The notes under the pieces are model-generated. The model was not told the DNA's origin, searched no databases, and saw only the letters and a program-made list of their open reading frames with translations. Shown in pieces: positions 1 through 5,794 of a stretch of 13,640 nt of DNA. Both the position numbers and the translations under genes were made by a program. The first letter of the stretch is position 1; each line of letters begins with the position of its first letter. The DNA comes from Peptococcaceae bacterium. Its GTDB lineage: Bacteria > Bacillota > Peptococcia > DRI-13 > UBA5745. Location of the stretch: contig JAISDM010000104.1 of NCBI GenBank assembly GCA_031264885.1, positions 1 through 13,640 on the forward strand, given 5' to 3'.

Positions 1-1373
1 CCGATGGCGCCCCACTGGCTCATGCCCACCCCGTGCCCGTATCCCCTGCCCGTGATGATGATCTGAGAGGAATCCCCAGGCTTAATCTCCTTCACGCCGT
101 CGCTTCCCAAAATAAAATATCCTCCCTTGCCCTCGTTGACCAACGCGGCCGTCCCGTCGGCGTCCACCCCGTAGCATTGCGTAATATCCAGATTCACCGC
201 CGTCATATCCGCCGTCATCACCCGCATCTCCATCGCGCCCATGATTTCAAACAATGTGCTTCTAAGCCCCAGCACACTCCGGATTTGATCCCGGTAGAAG
301 CTCTTGGTCCCCTGGCTCCCCACAAAGTCAAGCCGGGTCACCCTGCCGGACTGAGTCGCCTCCCCCGTCCATTGCCTGGTAACAGCGTCCATCCGCACCG
401 GATACGCCTTGAGCTCCCGGAACTCCCCGATGTTTATGGCGTCGCTTCCGTGAGACGCGTTCCATTCCTGAATCAAAACATTCACATCCGGTAAGCTGAG
501 GATTTTTTCCCATTGATAAGTGACCGCCGGCCAGCCCTCCGCCGTCTGAGCCCAATTGAGCGCGGCGGCGTCCTCCGGGGAGCCGACCGGCTGGAGATAG
601 GGCCGCGGCTCACTCCAGACATTCTCGGCCGCCTCCGTATACCCCCCCGCGTTTGAGGAAAAAGCCGCCTGTATAATCTGATTATCGTAATAAATGACCT
701 GCCCCCGGGTCTGATCCACCGCCGCGCAGGCCGCCTGCGTTTCCGCGTCAAAGCCGCCGTAAACCTGCGTCGATTCCGTATTGCCCACATCGTAATTGCG
801 GGAAGTGGTTTTGCTATAGCAGGCATAAGTCCTGGATACCACCGCCTGGGCCTTGTACGCCTCCGCCGGAATGCCGGAGGAACCCATCTCCCTGGGCACG
901 ACCCCATAGAGATATTCCTCCAGCTCCAGGACGTTGATTACCTGAATTTTTCCATTACTGTTGACCAGCCATAAATCCCCCCGGTAGCGGCGGTCCTGAT
1001 AGCGGAACAAAGCCGTCTCCCCGGCGCCTGTTTGATGAAGCAAAACGCTGCCGCCCCCCAGCCCCTGGACGCCCGCGCCGTTAAACTCGATGTAAAGGGC
1101 CGCGGCCCCGATGGGGGACACCGTCCAGCGGCCCTGCCCCGGCATCACCCCCACCGTCTGGCCCGTCGTCACATCCCTGATTTCATAGTTCCCCTGAACC
1201 ACATAAAAACCAGCTGTGGACTGATCCACAGCCAACGCGGCGCGAATTTGATTTTTTCCCAACCCGACCTCCCCTTGAGCGGCCGCCGGAGCCCCGCCCA
1301 GACAGATCCATAACGCCAATACAGCCAATACCGCCGGCACAATAAAAAACACACGTTGATGACGCGTCAGCAT
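1..1373 (-). CDS. spoIID: SpoIID/LytB domain protein (stage II sporulation protein D-like), 3' end beyond window
   Basis: One uninterrupted minus-strand frame of 457 codons runs from ATG at 1373 to the window edge with no stop. Residues 7-32 form a hydrophobic signal peptide or membrane anchor, so the protein acts outside the membrane. A poorly typed segment (about 35-125) precedes the SpoIID domain (about 145-457). Visible hallmarks are LELEEYLYGVVPREM (149-163), with the glutamate region implicated in catalysis in the family; AQAVVSRTYACY (175-186); FSSNAGGYTEAAENVWSE (238-255); and the C-terminal GRGYGHGVGMSQWGA (442-456). Only a short tail should be missing. Family knowledge: SpoIID is a lytic transglycosylase that cleaves denuded glycan strands during engulfment; LytB paralogues act in vegetative cells. 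GGAGG lies just upstream of ATG, 24 bp after the ruvB stop, so it is co-transcribed with ruvB. Whether it is the true sporulation SpoIID or a paralogue cannot be settled here. Confidence 0.93.
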   Translation of the reverse strand, partial: MLTRHQRVFFIVPAVLAVLALWICLGGAPAAAQGEVGLGKNQIRAALAVDQSTAGFYVVQGNYEIRDVTTGQTVGVMPGQGRWTVSPIGAAALYIEFNGAGVQGLGGGSVLLHQTGAGETALFRYQDRRYRGDLWLVNSNGKIQVINVLELEEYLYGVVPREMGSSGIPAEAYKAQAVVSRTYACYSKTTSRNYDVGNTESTQVYGGFDAETQAACAAVDQTRGQVIYYDNQIIQAAFSSNAGGYTEAAENVWSEPRPYLQPVGSPEDAAALNWAQTAEGWPAVTYQWEKILSLPDVNVLIQEWNASHGSDAINIGEFRELKAYPVRMDAVTRQWTGEATQSGRVTRLDFVGSQGTKSFYRDQIRSVLGLRSTLFEIMGAMEMRVMTADMTAVNLDITQCYGVDADGTAALVNEGKGGYFILGSDGVKEIKPGDSSQIIITGRGYGHGVGMSQWGAI

Positions 1374-1397
1374 TTTGCCCTCCAAACGATCCAACAG

Positions 1398-2441
1398 TCA
1401 AAAAAGCGTTTCCTGCCCGCCGGTCTTCGGCAAAGCCACATCCAAATGCCGGCAGGCCAAATCCGTCGCCATCCGCCCCCGGGGCGTCCTCTGCAGCATG
1501 CCCAGCTGGAGCAGGTACGGCTCGTACACATCCTCTATGGTATCCGGTTCCTCACTGATGGCCGCGGACAAGGTATCCAGCCCCACCGGCCCGCCGTTGA
1601 ACTTCCGGATGATGGTCAAAAGCATCCTCCGGTCCTGCGCGTCCAAACCCAAGCGGTCGATTTCCAGCCGGGTCAGCGCCTCGTCCGCCAAATCCCGGGT
1701 GATCCTCTCCATGCCCAGGACCTGGCTGAAATCCCTCACCCGCTTCAGCAGGCGGTTGGCGATCCTGGGGGTTCCCCTGGCCCTGCGCCCGATCTCCAGC
1801 GCCCCCTCCGGCTCGATGCCGATTTTCAAAATCTTGGCCGCCCGGACAATGATGGTCACCAGTTCCGTCTCATTATAAAAATCCAGCCGGCATACCACCC
1901 CGAAGCGATCCCGCAGAGGCGCCGTGAGATTCCCCGCCCGTGTGGTCGCCCCCACCAATGTGAACGGCGGCAGATCCAAACGTATGGATCGGGCGCCGGG
2001 CCCCTTGCCGATCATGATGTCCAGGCAGAAATCCTCCATGGCCGGGTACAGAACCTCTTCCACCACCCGGTTCAGCCGGTGAATTTCATCAATAAAAAGC
2101 ACATCCATCGGCTGGAGATTGGTCAAAATAGAGGCCAGATCCCCCGGCCTTTCAATCGCCGGGCCCGAGGTACTCCGGATTTGAGCGCCCATCTCCGCGG
2201 CGACGATGTTGGCCAAGGTGGTCTTGCCCAGACCGGGCGGCCCGTACAGCAGCACATGATCCAGCGCGTCCCGGCGCTGCCTGGCCGCCTGAATAAACAC
2301 CGCCAGATTGTCCTTGACCTTCTCCTGCCCGATATAATCCTTCAGCCAGCTGGGACGGATAGATCCCTCGTCCGTCTCCTCCTGAGTCAGCAAAGGCGTG
2401 ACAATCCTCTCGTCCTTCTCACCCGCGCGCTCCTCCGACAT
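1398..2441 (-). CDS. ruvB: Holliday junction branch migration ATPase RuvB
   Basis: This 347-residue AAA+ motor is full length for the family (about 330-350). It forms hexamers that, loaded by RuvA, pump DNA through Holliday junctions during recombinational repair. Visible motifs are the RuvB N-terminal signature RPSWLKDYIGQEKVKDNL (29-46), Walker A GPPGLGKTT (67-75), Walker B LFIDEIH (115-121), sensor 1 GATTR (164-168), the arginine-finger segment PLRDRFG (175-181), and the C-terminal winged helix with GGPVGLDTLS and RGRMATDLA. The start is ATG with GGAGG five bases upstream. It lies downstream of ruvA but is separated from it by 454 bp of repeats, which is unusual because ruvA and ruvB are normally adjacent or overlapping. 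spoIID follows 24 bp later. Identification is secure. Confidence 0.98.
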   Translation of the reverse strand: MSEERAGEKDERIVTPLLTQEETDEGSIRPSWLKDYIGQEKVKDNLAVFIQAARQRRDALDHVLLYGPPGLGKTTLANIVAAEMGAQIRSTSGPAIERPGDLASILTNLQPMDVLFIDEIHRLNRVVEEVLYPAMEDFCLDIMIGKGPGARSIRLDLPPFTLVGATTRAGNLTAPLRDRFGVVCRLDFYNETELVTIIVRAAKILKIGIEPEGALEIGRRARGTPRIANRLLKRVRDFSQVLGMERITRDLADEALTRLEIDRLGLDAQDRRMLLTIIRKFNGGPVGLDTLSAAISEEPDTIEDVYEPYLLQLGMLQRTPRGRMATDLACRHLDVALPKTGGQETLF

Positions 2442-2511
2442 AGCATCCTCCCCGACCTCGCAGGCGCGGTCACTTCTTCTCCGCCGTCGCCGCGGTCACT
2501 TCTTTTCCGTC

Positions 2512-2608
2512 GTCATTCCGGGCTTGTCCCGGAATCCAAAAATGATAAACCAAGGAACCTGGATTCTGGGTCAAGCCCAGAATAACCAAAATATGGCGCC
2601 GGAATGAC
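2512..2608. repeat. Nested palindromic element with CGTCATTCCGG ends
   Basis: The outer inverted ends are GTCATTCCGG (2512-2521) and CCGGAATGAC (2599-2608). Inside are two hairpins: ATTCCGGG / CCCGGAAT (2515-2522 with 2528-2535, loop CTTGT) and ATTCTGGG / CCCAGAAT (2563-2570 with 2576-2583, loop TCAAG). The two hairpins are themselves imperfect inverted copies of each other, so this looks like a small non-autonomous repeat unit of about 97 bp. The first hairpin recurs exactly at 10146-10166. No coding capacity is visible. Confidence 0.75.
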
Positions 2609-2635
2609 AAGATATGATAGCCTTCGGACGGTCCC

Positions 2636-2710
2636 GGGCGGCAGAATGCCGCCCCTACATATGCATCGTTCACGGTATCGTCATCCCGCGCCCTCGCGGG
2701 GCCGCGCCCG
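2636..2710 (+). repeat. 75-bp direct repeat, copy 1 (with GGGCGGCA hairpin)
   Basis: It opens with a perfect hairpin, GGGCGGCA-GAA-TGCCGCCC (2636-2654), followed by CTACATATGC, an 11-base variable centre, and an invariant 35-base segment (2676-2710) that begins TATCGTCATCCC. The copy at 2808-2882 matches in all but about five bases, all in the centre. The hairpin core also appears, inverted, after yebC. Confidence 0.85.
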
Positions 2711-2807
2711 AACCGCGCCCTCGCCGGGCCGCGATCACTTCTTCTCCGCCGTCATTCCGGTTTCGCGTCTTGTCATTCATAATTTAGAGATTGCGTCTAT
2801 CAAAGAC

Positions 2808-2882
2808 GGGCGGCAGAATGCCGCCCCTACATATGCGTCCTCCCCGATATCGTCATCCCGCGCCCTCGCGGGGCCGCGCCCG
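2808..2882 (+). repeat. 75-bp direct repeat, copy 2
   Basis: This is a near-identical copy of 2636-2710, displaced by 172 bp: hairpin at 2808-2826, then CTACATATGC, then the invariant segment at 2848-2882. It lies 13 bp from the ruvA stop codon, so the repeat abuts the gene end. A partial relative of the GC-rich tail, CGCGCCCTCGCCGGGCCGCG, sits between the two copies at 2714-2733. Confidence 0.85.
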
Positions 2883-2895
2883 TCTCGCGGTCCCG

Positions 2896-3504
2896 TCAGC
2901 GCGACAGCTGCCTCAGCGCCCCGCGAATGATATCCTCCACCCCCTGCGCGCCCTCCTGAGCCGCAGCCGCCATCGCCTTCTGAATCTCCGCCGGATGGTA
3001 TCCCAGCGCGGCCAAAGCCGCCGCGGCCTGAGCCCGGTCGTCCCCCGGCGCGGGCCGCGCGCCGCCTTCCGCGCCCGGCAGAAGCTCCCTGCCGGTCTCC
3101 AGCTTGCCCAATTTATCCTTCAATTCCAGGATCAGCCGCTCCGCCGTTTTTTTGCCCACCCCGGAAATCACCGTCAAAGCGGCCAAATCCCCGAAAATAA
3201 TAGCCCGCCTCAAATCCGGCGTCTCATAATGAGACAAAACAGCCAAAGCCAGCTTCGGCCCGACGCCGGACACCTGAATCAACAATTGGAAGAATTGCTT
3301 CTCTTCAGAAGACCGGAAGCCATAAAGCGAGAGCTCATCCTCCCGCACATGCAAATAAGCCCACAGGCGAATTTCCTCCCCCGCGGCAGGCAGCCTGTCC
3401 AGAGCCGCCGCGGAAACCGCCAGACGGAAGCCGATCCCCCCCACCTGCAGCACCACATATTCAGAGGATTTGGACACCAGAACTCCATGCAAAAATTCAA
3501 TCAA
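2896..3504 (-). CDS. ruvA: Holliday junction branch migration protein RuvA
   Basis: The 202 residues match the usual RuvA length. RuvA tetramers bind the four-way junction and load RuvB. The N-terminal OB-fold region (about 1-62) starts MIEFLHGVLVSKSSEYVVLQ. Two helix-hairpin-helix motifs follow, with GVGPKLALAVLS and GVGKKTAERLILELKDKL. The C-terminal RuvB-contacting domain (about 155-202) contains AAAALAALGYHPAEIQKAM. The start codon is TTG, since no ATG fits the family N-terminus; GGGGAG lies six bases upstream and the first eight bases overlap the end of ruvC. This suggests translational coupling with ruvC. The 3' end abuts a block of interspersed repeats. Confidence 0.97.
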   Translation of the reverse strand: MIEFLHGVLVSKSSEYVVLQVGGIGFRLAVSAAALDRLPAAGEEIRLWAYLHVREDELSLYGFRSSEEKQFFQLLIQVSGVGPKLALAVLSHYETPDLRRAIIFGDLAALTVISGVGKKTAERLILELKDKLGKLETGRELLPGAEGGARPAPGDDRAQAAAALAALGYHPAEIQKAMAAAAQEGAQGVEDIIRGALRQLSR

Positions 3505-4000
3505 GCCCCACTCCCCCTATTTTTTGGTTCATGATGACGGAATTCCCGTGACAAATAGCGACAGCCAGCGCGTCCGCGGCATCGTCCGGCTTCGGAATCT
3601 CCTTTAGATTCAGAATCGCCCGAACCATAAATTGAATCTGACTTTTGTCCGCCCGTCCATAGCCCACGACCCCCTGCTTCACCTGCAAAGGCGTATATTC
3701 AAATATCGGAAGCTCCCGCAGCGCCGCGGACAGAAGCGCCACGCCCCGCGCCTGCCCCACCGGCAGAGCCGTGGTGATGTTTTTGTTGAAAAACAAAGCC
3801 TCCACCGCCACATGCTCCGGCCGGTGCTCCTCCATCAGCCTGTTCAATCCCTCAAACAAGATTTTAAGCCGCTGCCCCGGCCCTTCCCCTTTATAAGTGC
3901 GAAGCACCCCATAGGTCAGCGGCTTAAAATGATTGCTGCTGTAATGAACGATGCCATACCCCATTAAAGCGGTTCCCGGATCAATTCCCATGATGATCAC
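3497..4000 (-). CDS. ruvC: Crossover junction endodeoxyribonuclease RuvC
   Basis: RuvC resolves Holliday junctions by paired nicks within the RuvABC complex. From GTG at 4000 the product has 167 residues, typical of the family. The four acidic metal-binding residues are visible: D7 in GIDPG, E68 in VAVEALFF, and D140 and D143 in PDDAADALA. The spacing corresponds to D7, E66, D138 and D141 of the E. coli enzyme. The conserved VKQGVVGYGRADKSQIQ segment is at 108-124. An in-frame ATG at 4036 would add 12 residues but has no ribosome binding site; GTG has GGGGTG about seven bases upstream and gives the expected N-terminus MIIMGIDPG. ATG at 3991 is a second possibility. It follows the bofC-like gene closely and overlaps ruvA. 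Confidence 0.96.
   Translation of the reverse strand: MIIMGIDPGTALMGYGIVHYSSNHFKPLTYGVLRTYKGEGPGQRLKILFEGLNRLMEEHRPEHVAVEALFFNKNITTALPVGQARGVALLSAALRELPIFEYTPLQVKQGVVGYGRADKSQIQFMVRAILNLKEIPKPDDAADALAVAICHGNSVIMNQKIGGVGLD
3511..3516 (-). promoter_or_regulatory. Ribosome binding site deciding the TTG start of ruvA
   Basis: GGGGAG on the minus strand lies six bases before TTG at 3504. It sits inside the last codons of ruvC and supports TTG as the ruvA start. Confidence 0.65.
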
Positions 4001-4007
4001 ACCGTCA

Positions 4008-4013
4008 CACCCC
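4008..4013 (-). promoter_or_regulatory. Ribosome binding site supporting the GTG start of ruvC
   Basis: GGGGTG on the minus strand is about seven bases upstream of GTG at 4000. The alternative upstream ATG (4036) lies only three bases after the stop of the preceding gene and has no purine-rich site of its own. Confidence 0.5.
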
Positions 4014-4039
4014 GTTATACCCGTAGATGGAAACATATA

Positions 4040-4636
4040 TCACTCAGACAAAGAATCCAGCACACCCACCATCTCGTCATAATCCGTAAACACCAGACTC
4101 CCCGTGCGAACGCGGTCCTGCAGATCCGCCGGAAGCCGGCTTACCCGAATGTCGGTTTTGGCCAAAACCCCTCCGCTTTGCCCCACTTCCCGGGGCCCCA
4201 CATAAATCGCGACGACATCTTCCCCGTCCAGCGCCTCAAGATGCCACATGCTCCCATGATAAGGACACAGCCCCGTTTGAGCCCGGCTGAACAGAACCCG
4301 CTCGCTGCCCCAATCAATCCGCCAGCCATCCGCCTCAGAGTACAAAGTCCGCGCGTCCTCCTCCAGCTTCCCGTTCAGTATCAGGCGCTCCCTGCCGGTC
4401 AGAGTCCTCGGCTCCCCGCAAGGCAGACCGAATTTCTCACAGATATCATAGGTCTCCTGAACCCAAACCACAGCGCCCGTATCAATGATCCGCTCGGGGG
4501 GCGTCACCTGCGCGCGCGCCTCCGGACGGAAGAATGGAAGCAAAATTCCGGAAAAATAGCAGAACACAGCCGCCCCGCTGAGAACAAAGGCCAAAACAGC
4601 CCATTTCCAATAAGATGTATTTTTGAAAACGCTCAT
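4040..4636 (-). CDS. BofC C-terminal-domain-like membrane-anchored protein
   Basis: The 198-residue protein has one N-terminal membrane segment (about 12-34) and the rest is predicted extracytoplasmic. A middle region (about 50-85) contains two cysteines (C66, C73). The C-terminal part (about 104-195) reads GWRIDWGSERVLFS, then LCPYHG (123-128), then DVVAIYVGP (140-148). This resembles the BofC C-terminal domain, which also pairs such elements. In Bacillus subtilis bofC lies directly upstream of ruvA and its product restrains the SpoIVB protease in the sigma-K checkpoint; the same neighbourhood here supports the assignment. GAGGGAG precedes ATG. I identify it by motif resemblance and synteny only; it could be a related sporulation or envelope protein without the checkpoint role. 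Confidence 0.65.
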   Translation of the reverse strand: MSVFKNTSYWKWAVLAFVLSGAAVFCYFSGILLPFFRPEARAQVTPPERIIDTGAVVWVQETYDICEKFGLPCGEPRTLTGRERLILNGKLEEDARTLYSEADGWRIDWGSERVLFSRAQTGLCPYHGSMWHLEALDGEDVVAIYVGPREVGQSGGVLAKTDIRVSRLPADLQDRVRTGSLVFTDYDEMVGVLDSLSE

Positions 4637-4754
4637 CTTCTCCCTCGTGAATCCGTAGGACTTTATTTTCCCTTAGCGTTCCCAAAAAATACAAATATTA
4701 TTCCCGGATTAATCCACCGGCACGGGTCAACCGCATACCCAACAGGCGGCGATA

Positions 4755-4797
4755 TCGTAGGGGCGGCATTCTGCCGCCCGCCCGACCGCCCCTACGA
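4755..4797. repeat. GTAGGGGCGG palindromic repeat covering the yebC stop codon
   Basis: Perfect 12-bp inverted ends TCGTAGGGGCGG (4755-4766) and CCGCCCCTACGA (4786-4797) enclose a 19-base centre. An alternative hairpin, GGGCGGCA-TTC-TGCCGCCC (4761-4779), is the inverse of the hairpin at 2636-2654 and 2808-2826. On the minus strand the TAG of the right arm is the yebC stop codon, so the element begins inside the last codons of the gene. It may also act as a transcript hairpin between yebC and the bofC-like gene. Confidence 0.85.
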
Positions 4798-5547
4798 CAG
4801 CCCCGCCACGATTTCCTCATCAATGTCCAAATTGGTGTACGTGTTTTGCACATCGTCATGATCTTCCAAATAGTCCATCAACCGCAGAAGCAGCTTCGCC
4901 TGCTCCGGATCCGTGATTTCCACAGTGGTCTCCGGAATCATCATGATTTCAGCCTCCGAAAACACGACGCCCCCGGCCTCCATCTGATCCTTGACCTTCT
5001 GGAAATCCTCCGGCGCGGTCATGATCTCAAAGGCGTCCTCCTGCTCCTGAATATCCTCCGCCCCCGCGTCCAAAGCCGTCAGCATGAGATCGTCCGCATC
5101 CGTCGTCAGATCCTCCGACGCCACAGTCAAAAGCCCCTTTTCCTTAAACATCCAGCCGACACAGCCGGTTTCGCCCATATTGCCGCCGTTTTTGGAAAAA
5201 ATATGCCGAATCTCCCCCGCCGTCCGGTTGCGGTTATCGGTCATGATATTCACCATCACCGCCACGCCGCCCGGGCCGTAACCCTCGTAGGTCAGCTCCT
5301 CATAATTGCTTCCGTCCGCGGCGCCCGCGCCCTTCTGAATCGCCCGCTGAATATTATCCGCCGGCATATTGCAAGCCTTGGCCTTCTGTATGGCGATTTT
5401 CAGCCTGAAATTAGCGTCCGGATTCGCGCCCCCCGCGCGGGCGGCCACGATCAGCTCTCTCCCCACCTTCGTGAATACCTTGCCCTTGGCCGCGTCCTGC
5501 CGGCCTTTTTTATGCTTGATATTTGCCCACTTCGAATGTCCCGACAT
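4792..5547 (-). CDS. yebC: YebC/PmpR (TACO1) family protein
   Basis: The 251-residue protein is the usual length of YebC proteins (about 240-250). The N-terminal signature MSGHSKWANIKHKKGRQDAAKGKVF (1-25) is diagnostic, followed by KAKACNMPADNIQRAIQKG and the YEGYGPGGVAVMVNIMTDNRNRT segment. Members are cytosolic; some are described as DNA-binding regulators (PmpR) and others as ribosome-associated factors helping translation of difficult motifs (TACO1/YebC). Which applies here cannot be told from sequence. A good minus-strand promoter lies about 70 bp upstream, making this the probable first gene of the yebC-bofC-ruvCAB-spoIID cluster. The TAG stop lies within a palindromic repeat, so the last residues may differ from those of relatives. 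Confidence 0.96.
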   Translation of the reverse strand: MSGHSKWANIKHKKGRQDAAKGKVFTKVGRELIVAARAGGANPDANFRLKIAIQKAKACNMPADNIQRAIQKGAGAADGSNYEELTYEGYGPGGVAVMVNIMTDNRNRTAGEIRHIFSKNGGNMGETGCVGWMFKEKGLLTVASEDLTTDADDLMLTALDAGAEDIQEQEDAFEIMTAPEDFQKVKDQMEAGGVVFSEAEIMMIPETTVEITDPEQAKLLLRLMDYLEDHDDVQNTYTNLDIDEEIVAGLS

Positions 5548-5618
5548 CCCTGATCACAGCCCCCTTATCGAGAAAAATCCGGCGCCCGGAAGCGCCCGGC
5601 GAATGCCAAACCCGATTT

Positions 5619-5647
5619 ATTGTAAATCATCCCACAGAAAAAAACAA
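5619..5647 (-). promoter_or_regulatory. Sigma-A-type promoter for yebC
   Basis: On the minus strand TTGTTT (5647-5642) and TACAAT (5624-5619) are separated by 17 bases. Transcription would start near 5612 and leave a GC-rich leader of about 65 bases with a small GGCGC/GCGCC hairpin before the yebC ATG. Confidence 0.55.
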
Positions 5648-5664
5648 GCCCTATCATTTTAACA

Positions 5665-5690
5665 CTTTTGCGAGAATCATATAGCAAAAG
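5665..5690. promoter_or_regulatory. Inverted repeat upstream of the ppdK promoter (operator candidate)
   Basis: CTTTTGC (5665-5671) and GCAAAAG (5684-5690) form a perfect 7-bp inverted repeat with a 12-base spacer. The right arm overlaps the weak -35 candidate of ppdK. It is a possible binding site for a dimeric regulator, but a short one that could arise by chance. Confidence 0.3.
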
Positions 5691-5710
5691 CCACCGTATT
5701 CTGCTATAAT
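5682..5710 (+). promoter_or_regulatory. Promoter candidate for ppdK
   Basis: A consensus -10 box TATAAT lies at 5705-5710. The best -35 at the right distance is TAGCAA (5682-5687, spacer 17), which is weak, so an activator may be needed. Transcription would start near 5717. Confidence 0.45.
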
Positions 5711-5726
5711 TTCTTTTAGATTAGTT

Positions 5727-5751
5727 GCCGCGCCGCGGCCGCGTTTTTTTT
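5727..5751 (+). terminator. GC hairpin plus T-run in the ppdK leader (attenuator candidate)
   Basis: GCCGC-GCC-GCGGC (5727-5739), with alternative pairings through CCGCG, is followed by eight T (5744-5751). It lies about 10 bases after the predicted ppdK transcription start and 43 bases before the gene, so it could end leader transcripts early. The stem is short and four bases separate it from the T-run, so this is tentative. Confidence 0.35.
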
Positions 5752-5794
5752 GCGGAGACGCGGGACTCAGACAAACAAACGGAGATGGAGGTAG

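Larger units (their letters stand above)
2442..2895. repeat. Mosaic of short interspersed repeats between ruvA and ruvB
   Basis: This 454-bp stretch holds no convincing gene. It contains a 75-bp direct duplication (2636-2710 and 2808-2882); three copies of a segment beginning CACTTCTTYTCCGYCGTC (near 2471, 2497 and 2737), two of them leading into CATTCCGG; a nested palindromic element at 2512-2608; and several GC-rich hairpins. Reading frames through it are low-complexity and differ from any protein family I know. Transcription from ruvA to ruvB must either cross these hairpins or restart inside the region; I see no clear promoter for ruvB. Confidence 0.85.

Noticed and set aside
1356..2585. 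409-codon plus-strand open frame opposite ruvB
   Set aside because: It is antisense to an unambiguous ruvB, rich in Pro/Arg/Gln/His as expected of a shadow frame in GC-rich DNA, and matches no protein family.
2470..2673. Open frame in the ruvA-ruvB gap
   Set aside because: It consists of translated interspersed repeats (CGTCATTCCGG and the GGGCGGCA hairpin), which often give open frames without being genes.
2636..2882. Possible CRISPR-like array
   Set aside because: Only two long copies exist, the repeats are 75 bp with an internal hairpin, spacing is irregular, and there are no cas genes.
3991..4036. ATG at 4036 as the ruvC start
   Set aside because: It gives 12 extra residues absent from RuvC proteins and has no ribosome binding site; GTG at 4000 fits better.
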